This document shows, in pieces, positions 8,219-15,280 of a stretch of 23,973 nucleotides of DNA. The notes beneath the pieces are model-generated. The model was not told the DNA's origin. It did no database searches and was given only the letters and a program-made list of their open reading frames with translations. Made by a program: the position numbers and the translations under genes. Positions within the stretch are counted from its first letter, which is position 1, and each line of letters starts with the position of its first letter. Origin of the DNA: JBLHHI01 sp047614125 (lineage in GTDB: Bacteria; Bacteroidota; Bacteroidia; NS11-12g; UBA9320); assembly GCA_047614125.1 (NCBI GenBank), contig JBLHHI010000049.1, positions 1 through 23,973 on the forward strand, given 5' to 3'.

Positions 8219-8638
8219 GCTACAAAGTAAGGAAATAATTGCAATTGCGCGAAGTTACCTTTCATTAAAGGATTGAACAGTGTTGCTTTCAAATCATGTT
8301 CATGACCATTCTAATTTGTCTCTTTGGGCTATCAGAAGTACCGTCACCCAGCTGGAGAACAAGCTCACAACATGCTTTTTGTTTTATTAAAACTTGATAT
8401 TAAACGCATTATCAAATCTTCATTTTATTTAAACAAAAACCACAATAGGGCGGGCATAGTTTCCGTTCAATACAACCATTCGTACTCAAGTGTAAATCAA
8501 CCTGACTATCTTGAATGTAGTACTATTCTAAGACGCGTAGGCCAAAAAATAAGTGGCGTTGTGTGAAGGAGGTGATTTGGATGGACGTGCCGCGATGGCC
8601 AGTGGCTGATCCAAATGCAGCGCTTCATTATTTTTTTC
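8219..8638. other. Non-coding interval upstream of the dispersed repeat
   Basis: No convincing gene is visible in these 420 bases. Short open frames of 80 codons on plus (8324-8566) and 66 on minus (8528-8728) have no domain, start signal or typical composition. The one structural feature is an inverted repeat with ATTTGGAT at 8575-8582 and ATCCAAAT at 8609-8616, enclosing 26 bases. The sequence may be more of the dispersed-repeat family, since it directly adjoins copy A, but no second copy of this part occurs in the window. Confidence 0.5.
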
Positions 8639-8864
8639 AACCTGCGTTCGATTAATCTTTTGAAATTCAGATGGGTATATAACTAAATAGACAAGGCAAA
8701 GACATGAAGGTTTATCCTTATAAACCAAAAGGCTTTAACGCAGGATGTTTAGTTTATATACTAAAGCTCTTTTTACACTTGTGAAAAGCGATCTTCATCA
8801 TAAAAATTACTTGAAAGAGCCCGCTCTATCTTCATAATTTTTAATCGAATCTCACCCTCCACAA
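8639..8864 (+). repeat. Copy A of a dispersed repeat of at least 225 bp
   Basis: This segment aligns end to end with 23749-23973, about seven bases in ten by eye. Conservation is highest at the start (AACCTG-GTTCGATTAATC), around a hairpin with arms GGTTTAT/ATAAACC (8709-8726), around CACTTGTGAAAAGCGA, and across 8801-8843. The last block is a longer hairpin with outer arms TAAAAATTA/TAATTTTTA and an inner stem AGAGC/GCTCT. Loop bases differ between copies while the stems are kept. Read on the minus strand, one frame gives RALSSNFYDEDRFSQV then stop. I do not recognise a named element. It could be a non-autonomous mobile element, a structured RNA or a decayed gene family. Confidence 0.75.
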
Positions 8865-9078
8865 GCGTTCTGAATTCAAAATAGTATTCTAACACAGGTT
8901 CAGTTTTCTTGTTTCGTTCTTTTGCATAAAAGAATGAAAACCGGGGTATGGGGCTGGTAAGCCCTAAGCGATAATAAAAAATGGCCTGGAGGCCGTAATC
9001 ATAATCCTCACTCAGCTGGAGCTGAGCGAGTGCATCGAAATTTGTAACAGATCGTACTAAACATGCAAAATAAAGAAG
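8773..9078 (-). pseudogene. Protein-like open frame without a start, partly inside repeat copy A
   Basis: Directly after the TAG of the AI-2E gene (9079-9081), the same frame stays open for 101 codons to a TAA at 8773-8775. The sequence looks protein-like (FYYRLGLTSPIPRFSFFYAK, then VLEYYFEFRTLVEGEIRLKI, then RALSSNFYDEDRFSQV), but no ATG occurs until near its end. The last 29 residues align with the same frame in repeat copy B, where a TAG interrupts it. The region also contains strong palindromes at 9011-9026 (CTCAGCT/AGCTGAG) and 8951-8964. It is most likely a fossil coding segment or spurious ORF of a repeat family rather than a live gene. Confidence 0.35.
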
Positions 9079-10170
9079 CTAAAGATCTTTCGTAAGTCCT
9101 TGCACTACCTTATATCCTTGGAAGAATTCCTTGGCCACGATCCTCAAAAAGGTGTAGGTTGGAACCGCTAATATCATCCCAACAACACCAACCACCATGC
9201 CTGCAGCAACAATAACCACAAAAATTTCGAGCGGATGCGCTTTCACACTCTTCGAAAATATTACCGGCTGTAGCACAAAGTTGTCGGTAACTTGAGCAAC
9301 GGCAAAAACGCCAAGTATTTTTAAAATAACCGGAGTCATTTGCATTTGTATATCGGGATTAACATCCGAAAGCAGACTTAAGGTAATGCCCATTGCAGCA
9401 CCAATAATTGGCCCTAGATATGGGATAATATTGAATAGACCGGCTAAAAATCCGATTAAGAGTGCGTTTGGAATTCCTAAAATTGCCAAGCCAGAGGCCA
9501 CAATAAATGAAATGATGCTCACCTGAATGGCTACACCAATAAAATATCGAGACAAAAGATCTTTTGTTGAGGTAATGATGGTATGAATGTTTTTCAAATA
9601 GGCATCTGGAGTAACCGTATCAATAATGTTGTTAATAATTTCTTTGTCTTTTAGCAAGAAGAACGTAATGAACAAAACACTCATAAAGCCAATCAAAACA
9701 CTGCCAATACCGCTAATTACCTGTTTTAAAAAGGTGCCAACCTTGCTAAAGTCGAGGTAGCTCGCTATTTTAGCTTCAAGGGTCTTCCGGTCAACTCCAT
9801 TTAAGTTCATACGAAGGAACCACTCCTCTACATCGGCAAACTGTTTATCGAACGAACCCAGGAGTATTTCCACATCGAGGTTTGCAATTATTTGAAGTTG
9901 CTTAACTAAAACCGGCGTTAGAAATTTTAATCCAAGAAAAATAAGAAAAAGAAAGGAGAGCAAAACCACAATTGAACTCACCCAAACCGGGATCTTCCAA
10001 TCTCGATATTCAAAACGTGCTAAAAGCTTCATTAGCGGCCGGCCCATCAAGGCCAACACGGTTGCCACCGCAAAATATACGCCTACAATTCGCACCTGCC
10101 AAAGCAGCCAGCCAATTATGAGCACTCCAATGAGCCCAATCAAAAATCGTACAATTTGCTTACTTCTCAT
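9079..10170 (-). CDS. AI-2E/PerM family membrane protein
   Basis: The 363-residue protein has about eight hydrophobic helices arranged as in the UPF0118/AI-2E family: an N-terminal pair, a third helix, a long extracytoplasmic amphipathic stretch (about residues 95-150), and a C-terminal block. The family signature FNIIPYLGPIIGAAMG (about 246-261) is intact. Members include the proposed autoinducer-2 exporter TqsA and Na+/H+-antiport-like proteins, and the substrate is usually unknown, so I give no specific function. Its start overlaps the end of the upstream methylmalonyl-CoA epimerase gene by 11 bases, so the two are translated from one transcript. There is no obvious functional link between them. 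Confidence 0.9.
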   Translation of the reverse strand: MRSKQIVRFLIGLIGVLIIGWLLWQVRIVGVYFAVATVLALMGRPLMKLLARFEYRDWKIPVWVSSIVVLLSFLFLIFLGLKFLTPVLVKQLQIIANLDVEILLGSFDKQFADVEEWFLRMNLNGVDRKTLEAKIASYLDFSKVGTFLKQVISGIGSVLIGFMSVLFITFFLLKDKEIINNIIDTVTPDAYLKNIHTIITSTKDLLSRYFIGVAIQVSIISFIVASGLAILGIPNALLIGFLAGLFNIIPYLGPIIGAAMGITLSLLSDVNPDIQMQMTPVILKILGVFAVAQVTDNFVLQPVIFSKSVKAHPLEIFVVIVAAGMVVGVVGMILAVPTYTFLRIVAKEFFQGYKVVQGLTKDL

Positions 10171-10567
10171 AGTCTTCGCAAAGTTCTATTAATACACCAT
10201 TGGTTGATTTGGGATGTAGGAAGGCAATTCGTTTCTGATCGGCGCCCATCTTGGGTTCGTCATTAATAAATTGAAACCCTTCTTTTTTCAAACGATTCAT
10301 CTCCAAATCAATATTATCAACAAAAAAGGCCAAATGGTGAATGCCCTCTCCTCTTTTTTCTAAAAACTTATTTATTGCGCTGCCCTCTTTGGTTGACCCA
10401 ACGAGTTCAATCTTTGTTTCGCCAACTTGAAAAAATGAAGTCAGAACACCTTCCGAATTCACGCGCTCCTCTTTATATGGATTTGCCCCTAACAACTTGC
10501 TAAACAAGGTGTTGGAATTTGAAATTGATGAAACGGCAATGCCGATGTGTTCTACTTTTAAAATCAT
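10160..10567 (-). CDS. mce: Methylmalonyl-CoA epimerase
   Basis: This 135-residue single-unit vicinal-oxygen-chelate protein begins VEHIGIAVSSISNS. Metal-ligand positions are visible as His7 (EHIGIAV), the HHLAFFVDNI strand, the IELV segment and the terminal LIELCE glutamate. The enzyme interconverts (S)- and (R)-methylmalonyl-CoA in propionate/branched-chain degradation or the succinate-propionate route, partnering methylmalonyl-CoA mutase, which is not in this window. Length and motifs fit the family well. It diverges from iscS across 186 bases. A near-consensus -7 box (CATCTTTG on minus, 10599-10606) lies about 30 bases before the ATG. Confidence 0.92.
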   Translation of the reverse strand: MILKVEHIGIAVSSISNSNTLFSKLLGANPYKEERVNSEGVLTSFFQVGETKIELVGSTKEGSAINKFLEKRGEGIHHLAFFVDNIDLEMNRLKKEGFQFINDEPKMGADQKRIAFLHPKSTNGVLIELCEDYEK

Positions 10568-10713
10568 TTTACATATGGCTTAACACCAATAATGGTTTCA
10601 AAGATGCAAATATTTATGATGCTTGACGTATATGCTGAGCGAAAATCAAAAATTGTGCTCAGTTGTGCCTAAAAAAGCAGGGGCTTGGGCAAACTATTTT
10701 CAAAATGGAAGGT

Positions 10714-10721
10714 TATATTTG
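10714..10721 (+). promoter_or_regulatory. Bacteroidota -7 element (TATATTTG) for the isc operon
   Basis: TATATTTG exactly matches TAnnTTTG and ends 32 bases before the iscS ATG at 10754, a normal leader length. About 14 bases upstream of it is a T-run (10697-10700) that is only a poor -33 box. No IscR-type operator could be recognised. Confidence 0.55.
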
Positions 10722-10753
10722 CAGCGTAGATTTAATCTAAATAAAAACAAGGA

Positions 10754-11968
10754 ATGTTAAAATTGCCTATATACCTCGACAACAATGCTACAACACCTAT
10801 GGATCCTAGGGTTCTGGAAGCTATGTTGCCGTATTTTACTGAAAACTTTGGCAACGCCGCAAGTCGTAACCACCCTTTTGGCTGGAAAGCCGAAGAGGCC
10901 GTGGATTATGCCCGCGAACAAGTGGCACAACTCATACATTCCTCGGCTAAAGAAATTATTTTCACTTCGGGGGCAACCGAGTCGAACAACTTAGCCATTA
11001 AAGGTGTATTTGAAATGTATGCCGCCAAAGGCAATCACATAATTACTGTAAACACCGAACACAAAGCAGTTTTGGATGCTTGTAAGCACGTAGAAAAGAT
11101 GGGGGGATCCGTTACCTACCTTGCTCCTCAAGAAGACGGAATGATTCCCCTAGCAGATATTGAAGCGGCCATCACCCCTAAAACAATCTTAATTTCCGTT
11201 ATGTACGGAAATAATGAAATTGGTGTGGTTCAACCCATCCGCGAAATCGGAGCTTTGGCTCGTAAACACAATATATTAATGCATACCGACGCCACACAAG
11301 CCGTTGGAAAGATACCAGTAAACGTTGATGACGACAACATTGATTTGATGTCGTTTTCTGGACACAAGATGTACGGCCCTAAAGGAGTTGGAGCTTTATA
11401 CGTACGCAGAAAAAACCCACGAGTTAAAGTTACTGCCCAGATTGATGGCGGTGGCCACGAACGTGGAATGCGCAGCGGAACATTGAACGTTCCCGGAATC
11501 GTTGGCCTAGGAAAAGCATGTGAATTGTGTATCAACGAAATGGATTCGGAAGCCGCGCGATTGTCTAAAATGCGTGACCGTTTAGAAAAAGAATTGTTAA
11601 CCTTAGAAGAATCGTATGTGAACGGAAACGTAGCAAATCGTCTTCCACACGTTACCAACATCTCGTTCAAATACGTTGAAGGAGAAGGACTGATGATGGG
11701 TACAAAAGATATTGCGGTTTCATCCGGATCAGCCTGCACATCTGCATCACTAGAACCAAGCTATGTGTTAAAAAACTTAGGACTGGACGACGAATTGGCA
11801 CACTCATCATTGCGCTTCGGATTTGGCCGTTTTTCGAAAGAAGAAGAGGTAGATTTCGCAGTAGCACACGTTCGAGAAGCCGTTACCAAGCTGCGAGACA
11901 TGAGCCCTTTATGGGAAATGTTTAAAGAAGGCATCGACCTTAAATCGGTTGTTTGGCAAGATCATTGA
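10754..11968 (+). CDS. iscS: Cysteine desulfurase IscS
   Basis: This 404-residue class V aminotransferase-fold enzyme has the opening YLDNNATTPMDPRVLEAMLP, the cofactor-contact motif TSGATESNN, the PLP lysine in SFSGHKMYGPKG (K205), and the catalytic cysteine in the flexible loop SSGSACTSASLEPS (C328). The long SSGSACTS loop and overall length place it with group I IscS/NifS rather than SufS. It takes sulfur from cysteine and delivers it to the IscU scaffold. It is first in the operon, followed after 35 bases by iscU. No iscR precedes it. Confidence 0.97.
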   Translation: MLKLPIYLDNNATTPMDPRVLEAMLPYFTENFGNAASRNHPFGWKAEEAVDYAREQVAQLIHSSAKEIIFTSGATESNNLAIKGVFEMYAAKGNHIITVNTEHKAVLDACKHVEKMGGSVTYLAPQEDGMIPLADIEAAITPKTILISVMYGNNEIGVVQPIREIGALARKHNILMHTDATQAVGKIPVNVDDDNIDLMSFSGHKMYGPKGVGALYVRRKNPRVKVTAQIDGGGHERGMRSGTLNVPGIVGLGKACELCINEMDSEAARLSKMRDRLEKELLTLEESYVNGNVANRLPHVTNISFKYVEGEGLMMGTKDIAVSSGSACTSASLEPSYVLKNLGLDDELAHSSLRFGFGRFSKEEEVDFAVAHVREAVTKLRDMSPLWEMFKEGIDLKSVVWQDH

Positions 11969-12003
11969 TATTTTAAATAGAAAAAGAAAGTAAAAGCACA
12001 GAT

Positions 12004-12402
12004 ATGGCATATTCAGAAAAAGTAATCGATCACTACAGCAATCCACGAAACATTGGCACGCTTAATAAGGCAAACAAAAATGTTGGGACTGGCTTGGTTG
12101 GCGCACCCGAATGCGGTGATGTAATGCGATTGCAAATCCAAGTTAATGAAGAAACCGGCATTATTGAAGACGCCAAGTTTAAAACCTTTGGTTGTGGTTC
12201 TGCCATTGCCTCTTCTTCCCTGGCTACCGAATGGTTGAAAGGCAAATCAGTGAATGATGCCATGAAAATTGACAACATGGCCATTGTGGAAGAATTGGCC
12301 TTACCCCCAGTTAAAATACATTGTTCTGTTTTGGCCGAAGATGCCATTAAAACAGCCATCAACGACTTTAGAAGAAAACAAGGTCTGGAAGAATTGGTGT
12401 AA
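12004..12402 (+). CDS. iscU: Fe-S cluster assembly scaffold IscU
   Basis: This 132-residue protein carries the complete IscU cluster site: Cys37 with Asp39 in GAPECGDVM, Cys64 in TFGCGSAIASS, and His106-Cys107 in PPVKIHCSVL. The LPPVK peptide (residues 100-104), which in known systems is the docking site for the HscA chaperone, is intact although no hscA or hscB gene is nearby. It builds [2Fe-2S] clusters from sulfur supplied by IscS. It starts 35 bases after iscS, and iscA follows 34 bases downstream. Confidence 0.97.
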   Translation: MAYSEKVIDHYSNPRNIGTLNKANKNVGTGLVGAPECGDVMRLQIQVNEETGIIEDAKFKTFGCGSAIASSSLATEWLKGKSVNDAMKIDNMAIVEELALPPVKIHCSVLAEDAIKTAINDFRRKQGLEELV

Positions 12403-12436
12403 ACCAAGCTCTTGTTACGACCTCAATACACTTTAT

Positions 12437-12763
12437 ATGATTACAATTACTCAAAACGCACTCCAAAAAATTGATACCCTCATGTCTGATCAAGGCCTTG
12501 GTACTGGGTACTTTATTCGGGTTTCCGTAGTGGGTGGAGGCTGTAGTGGATTGAGCTACAATCTCGATTTCGACAACGAAGACAAGGAAGGAGATCAGAT
12601 CTTTGAATCGGAAGGAGCCAAAATTGTTTGTGATATGAAGAGTTTCTTATACTTGTGTGGAACTGAGCTTGATTTCACCGACGGGCTCAATGGTCGAGGA
12701 TTTAACTTTATTAACCCAAATGCAGCTCGTACATGCGGATGTGGAGAGAGCTTTGCGGTTTAG
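12437..12763 (+). CDS. iscA: A-type Fe-S carrier protein IscA
   Basis: The 108-residue protein starts at the ATG at 12437 (MITITQNALQKI); the open frame extends further upstream only through the end of iscU in another frame. The three A-type cysteines are present: Cys36 in VGGGCSGLSY, and Cys100 and Cys102 in ARTCGCGESF. These proteins accept clusters or iron and pass them to apoproteins. It is the last gene of the iscSUA operon. Its stop is immediately followed by a hairpin, and the next gene converges on it 83 bases further on. Confidence 0.96.
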   Translation: MITITQNALQKIDTLMSDQGLGTGYFIRVSVVGGGCSGLSYNLDFDNEDKEGDQIFESEGAKIVCDMKSFLYLCGTELDFTDGLNGRGFNFINPNAARTCGCGESFAV

Positions 12764-12817
12764 CCCTGAAACAAGTTCAGGGTGACAAATGGTGTCATGC
12801 TGAACTCGTTTCAGCAT
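12764..12817. repeat. Tandem two-hairpin intergenic repeat (CHPELVSGS type), possible bidirectional terminator
   Basis: Two perfect small hairpins lie directly after the iscA stop. One has CCCTGAA/TTCAGGG arms (12764-12782, loop ACAAG); the other has ATGCTGAA/TTCAGCAT arms (12797-12817, loop CTCGT). The plus-strand spurious translation reads KQVQGDKWCHAELVSAS. I recognise this as the signature of a widespread intergenic repeat that often appears in databases as 'CHPELVSGS' peptides. It sits between convergent genes, where it could end transcription from both sides. Confidence 0.7.
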
Positions 12818-12849
12818 CAGCATCAGCATCAGCATCAGTATCAGCATCA
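12811..12849. repeat. Hexamer microsatellite (TCAGCA)n
   Basis: Six tandem hexamers TCAGCA, one of them TCAGTA, plus a final TCA run from the second hairpin arm into the stop codon of the minus-strand NusG-like gene (TGA on minus at 12847-12849). Copy-number change by slippage would move the distance between the two convergent genes but would not alter either protein. Confidence 0.8.
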
Positions 12850-13347
12850 ACTCTTACCCAACATTTCAAAGGGAATATTCATTTTAATGCTCTGACCCAA
12901 TTGTTCAAAGGCGATTAAAAAAATGCGCTCGTTGTTTTTTCGCAGCAAAGACACTTTGTTTCCTTTTAATGGGCCTTCTACAATTTGAAGTTGATCGCCT
13001 TCATTAAAATCATCCACCCCGTAAATGGTTTCTGCGTAATACCCAGATTCTTCCACAATTCGAATGATTTCAATTTCTTTTTGGCGAACGGTAGCATAGC
13101 TGCCACAATGTGAAATGATCTGAATTACTCCCGGCACGTTCAATACCAGATCGATGGTATTCAACGAACCATTTACAAATACATAACCACTAAACATCGG
13201 AAAGTCGACCCACTTTTTTCGATCGCTCCAAGTACGGAGCTTTTTAGCCAAAGGCAGATAACACGTGATTTCTAGTTTGGAGATGCGTTCGGCCACCTTT
13301 TTCTCCTGACGAGATGCCACATAAAATACATACCATTTTGTTTCCAT
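12847..13347 (-). CDS. NusG-family (UpxY/RfaH-like) transcription antiterminator paralogue
   Basis: This 166-residue protein has an NGN domain at residues 1 to about 105. It opens KWYVFYVASRQEKKVAERI, has the mid motif WVDFPMFSGYVFVNG, and continues VLNVPGVIQII. A C-terminal KOW domain follows (EGDQLQIVEGPLKGNKVSLL, about 115-135). Housekeeping bacterial NusG opens similarly but is longer and normally sits between secE and rplK. This shorter form is like the specialised paralogues (UpxY, RfaH, LoaP) that ride RNA polymerase and prevent premature termination in long exopolysaccharide or secondary-metabolite operons. Those usually lead the operon they control. This one is followed only by a convergent gene, so its target is elsewhere or unknown. 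Confidence 0.9.
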   Translation of the reverse strand: METKWYVFYVASRQEKKVAERISKLEITCYLPLAKKLRTWSDRKKWVDFPMFSGYVFVNGSLNTIDLVLNVPGVIQIISHCGSYATVRQKEIEIIRIVEESGYYAETIYGVDDFNEGDQLQIVEGPLKGNKVSLLRKNNERIFLIAFEQLGQSIKMNIPFEMLGKS

Positions 13348-13372
13348 CGATCACACTCCTTACTAAGGCGCA

Positions 13373-13380
13373 CAAAATTA
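13373..13380 (-). promoter_or_regulatory. Bacteroidota promoter for the NusG-like gene
   Basis: On the minus strand TAATTTTG (13373-13380) fits TAnnTTTG. A TTG (13401-13403) lies 20 bases further upstream, close to the usual -33/-7 spacing. The -7 box ends 25 bases before the ATG. The -33 TTG is inside the foot of the 21-bp hairpin at 13400-13445, so hairpin formation in DNA or read-through from upstream could influence this promoter. Confidence 0.55.
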
Positions 13381-13399
13381 GGGTTTTACAAACTTGAAG

Positions 13400-13445
13400 C
13401 CAAGGCGCTTCATTCTTTTAACAATAAAAGAATGAAGCGCCTTGG
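13400..13445. terminator. Perfect 21-bp inverted repeat, probable terminator of the DUF4139 gene
   Basis: Two perfectly complementary 21-base arms (13400-13420 and 13425-13445, starting CCAAGGCGCTTCATTC) surround a four-base loop. The hairpin lies 35 bases after the minus-strand stop at 13481 and before the NusG-like gene's -7 box. It could end transcription of the DUF4139/SulP run. There is no uridine tract directly after it on either strand, so termination is not certain. Its perfection suggests selection, recent origin or a transposable palindrome. Confidence 0.55.
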
Positions 13446-13480
13446 GGACTGATATAATGAAAACCCGATAACTTACTACA

Positions 13481-15220
13481 CTATTGTAAATCCGATAAGC
13501 GCTGTTCTTTTGGATATTTTACCGTGTACGTAAAGGTGAGTTTTTCTTTTTTGTAAGAGGCTAAATCAAATTTCCAAGTTACCACACCGTTTTGCTTGGA
13601 AAGGGTGCCTCCCCCACTTTGCGAAAGCTCAATTTCAATTTCTGCGTTTCTCGTAAGCGGTATGTGATCTTCTAATACGATGTGGGCAAGGTTAGCGCTC
13701 GAGTTTCGCAAATCGACGGTATACGTGGCTGTGTAAATCTTCGAGCCACTTAATAAAGGCACTTTGGTATCCGATTTATCCAAAACTCGTTTAACTTGAA
13801 TGGCACGCGAGCGTCCCATTACAAAATCCAAAGTATCTGATAATACCGATGGATCGAGTACCGTTCTACCAACGAAGGTTGATCCGAAGTAAATATTGGC
13901 GTTCCCCATCAATAAATTAAGTTCTTCCCAATCTTCTACATGGGCTACCACAAAGGCATCTAAGTCGAGTTTTGGTACAATAAAATGTGTAAAAGATGCC
14001 TTTAATACGTGTTTTTGAAGAGTTATAAAATGGGTCTTGCCGGTGGATTTGATGTGGTAGGGCAAGTCGATGTCGAACTCTATGGACGTGAAGTTTTGCA
14101 TTTTATGTGTATAGTCTGAAGCCATACCCGCCACAGTTGGTGTGGATGAAAGGGCTTCATCTTCGTATTCATCCATTTCAACGACTTCTTTATCTTTAAA
14201 ATACGGCAATGCCTTTTTCACCTCCGACGCTCTGTTTCGAACTTGATTCTGGTAGTAATCGATGTACCACATTGGCAACATCGGCTTGAGGTTTGAACGA
14301 CTTGGGTCTGCGTTGGAAATCTTTAGACGAACGTTGTTCCAATCTTCTCCGGTATTTTGATAAACGGCCGCCTTATAAACCAAACCTATATCGTCTCCAG
14401 CATCCTTTGCAGTTATGTCGTACCATGGGCTCCAACCTGCATTAGAAACAGCATAGTTTATGGTTATTGAACCGGAGGTTGACGCTTCTGCAAAAACCGT
14501 TAAAACCACTTGCTGACGAGCGGCTTCAACCACCTTGGGGGCCGTGGTGTTTTGATAGTTTTGCAACTCAACCAATCGGCGCTGCATTTCTGCATTCGTT
14601 TTAAGTACATTATGCTCTACCACTCCCATGCGCATCAACCGATCAGCTAGATCATTGAGCTGAGTTTGCATGAATGCAACGGTTCCTTTTAATAATTCCA
14701 ATGAATCGGGCTTGGCCTTTCCGGTAAGAAGAGGATGGGTTAGAATGAGGTTTCTTTCCGAAATAATCGCTGCCTTTTTATCTCGAGTGCGTTGAAGGTC
14801 AAACTGAAGAATGGCTATGGAATCTATTAAAAGCTTTGTATGGCGTTGGATTTTCGAAGGTATTTCATTAACAATGCTTTGTGGATTTGGGTAGTAGTAT
14901 CGGTTCTGAGCATCCATGATGGTAAACTTACCCATACCGCTGGCCTGAATGCTTTGCGCATTGATGTAGGGCGAAACATAGTCGAATACAATGGTCTGGG
15001 TGCCTTTGGGAATACTCAGATTGGCTTTACGATGCACCTGAGCGCCTTGCATGAACACTGTAACATTGATTATCTTAGAATCCACAACAATGGCCGGCTC
15101 ATCCAGAATGTTAGCTCTAGATTGAGCTGAGATAAACAAAAAACACACAACCCAAAAGAGTTGGGTTGCGTGTTGAACTAAATTTAACGTATTTCTTAAA
15201 GATTTTACCTGAGTTTTCAT
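13481..15220 (-). CDS. DUF4139/DUF4140 (MuiA-like) exported protein
   Basis: The protein has 579 residues from the ATG at 15220; a TTG two codons upstream is not needed. The N-terminus is a signal peptide (to about residue 36, ending AQSRA). Next comes a DUF4140-type segment (VTVFMQGAQVHRKANLSIPK, 'SIQASG'), then a helical coiled-coil-like stretch (about 115-215). The DUF4139 domain of beta strands follows (AVSNAGWSPWYDITAKDAGD; AAVYQNTGEDWNNVRLKISN; the closing VTWKFDLASYKKEKLTFTYTV). The family is annotated 'mucoidy inhibitor MuiA' in proteobacteria, but its biochemical role is unknown. It lies 60 bases after the SulP gene on the same strand and may be co-transcribed. A hairpin with ATTTAGA/TCTAAAT arms sits between them (15231-15254). 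Confidence 0.85.
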   Translation of the reverse strand: MKTQVKSLRNTLNLVQHATQLFWVVCFLFISAQSRANILDEPAIVVDSKIINVTVFMQGAQVHRKANLSIPKGTQTIVFDYVSPYINAQSIQASGMGKFTIMDAQNRYYYPNPQSIVNEIPSKIQRHTKLLIDSIAILQFDLQRTRDKKAAIISERNLILTHPLLTGKAKPDSLELLKGTVAFMQTQLNDLADRLMRMGVVEHNVLKTNAEMQRRLVELQNYQNTTAPKVVEAARQQVVLTVFAEASTSGSITINYAVSNAGWSPWYDITAKDAGDDIGLVYKAAVYQNTGEDWNNVRLKISNADPSRSNLKPMLPMWYIDYYQNQVRNRASEVKKALPYFKDKEVVEMDEYEDEALSSTPTVAGMASDYTHKMQNFTSIEFDIDLPYHIKSTGKTHFITLQKHVLKASFTHFIVPKLDLDAFVVAHVEDWEELNLLMGNANIYFGSTFVGRTVLDPSVLSDTLDFVMGRSRAIQVKRVLDKSDTKVPLLSGSKIYTATYTVDLRNSSANLAHIVLEDHIPLTRNAEIEIELSQSGGGTLSKQNGVVTWKFDLASYKKEKLTFTYTVKYPKEQRLSDLQ

Positions 15221-15280
15221 ATTCAATTCTATTTAGAGTTCTATGGTTCTAAATACCTCTGAATGCAAATAGGTAAATGG

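Noticed and set aside
8324..8566. 80-codon open frame on the plus strand and a 66-codon frame on the minus strand (8528-8728)
   Set aside because: Neither has a recognisable domain, a phylum-type promoter at the start, or conservation within the window; the minus frame runs straight through the end of repeat copy A.
12733..12918. 61-codon plus-strand frame rich in SASASASV
   Set aside because: It is a translation of the two-hairpin repeat and the hexamer microsatellite and overlaps the antiterminator gene on the other strand.
15231..15254. Hairpin ATTTAGA/TCTAAAT between the SulP and DUF4139 genes as a terminator
   Set aside because: Short AT-rich stem with a ten-base loop and no T-tract; too weak to call, mentioned only in the gene entry.
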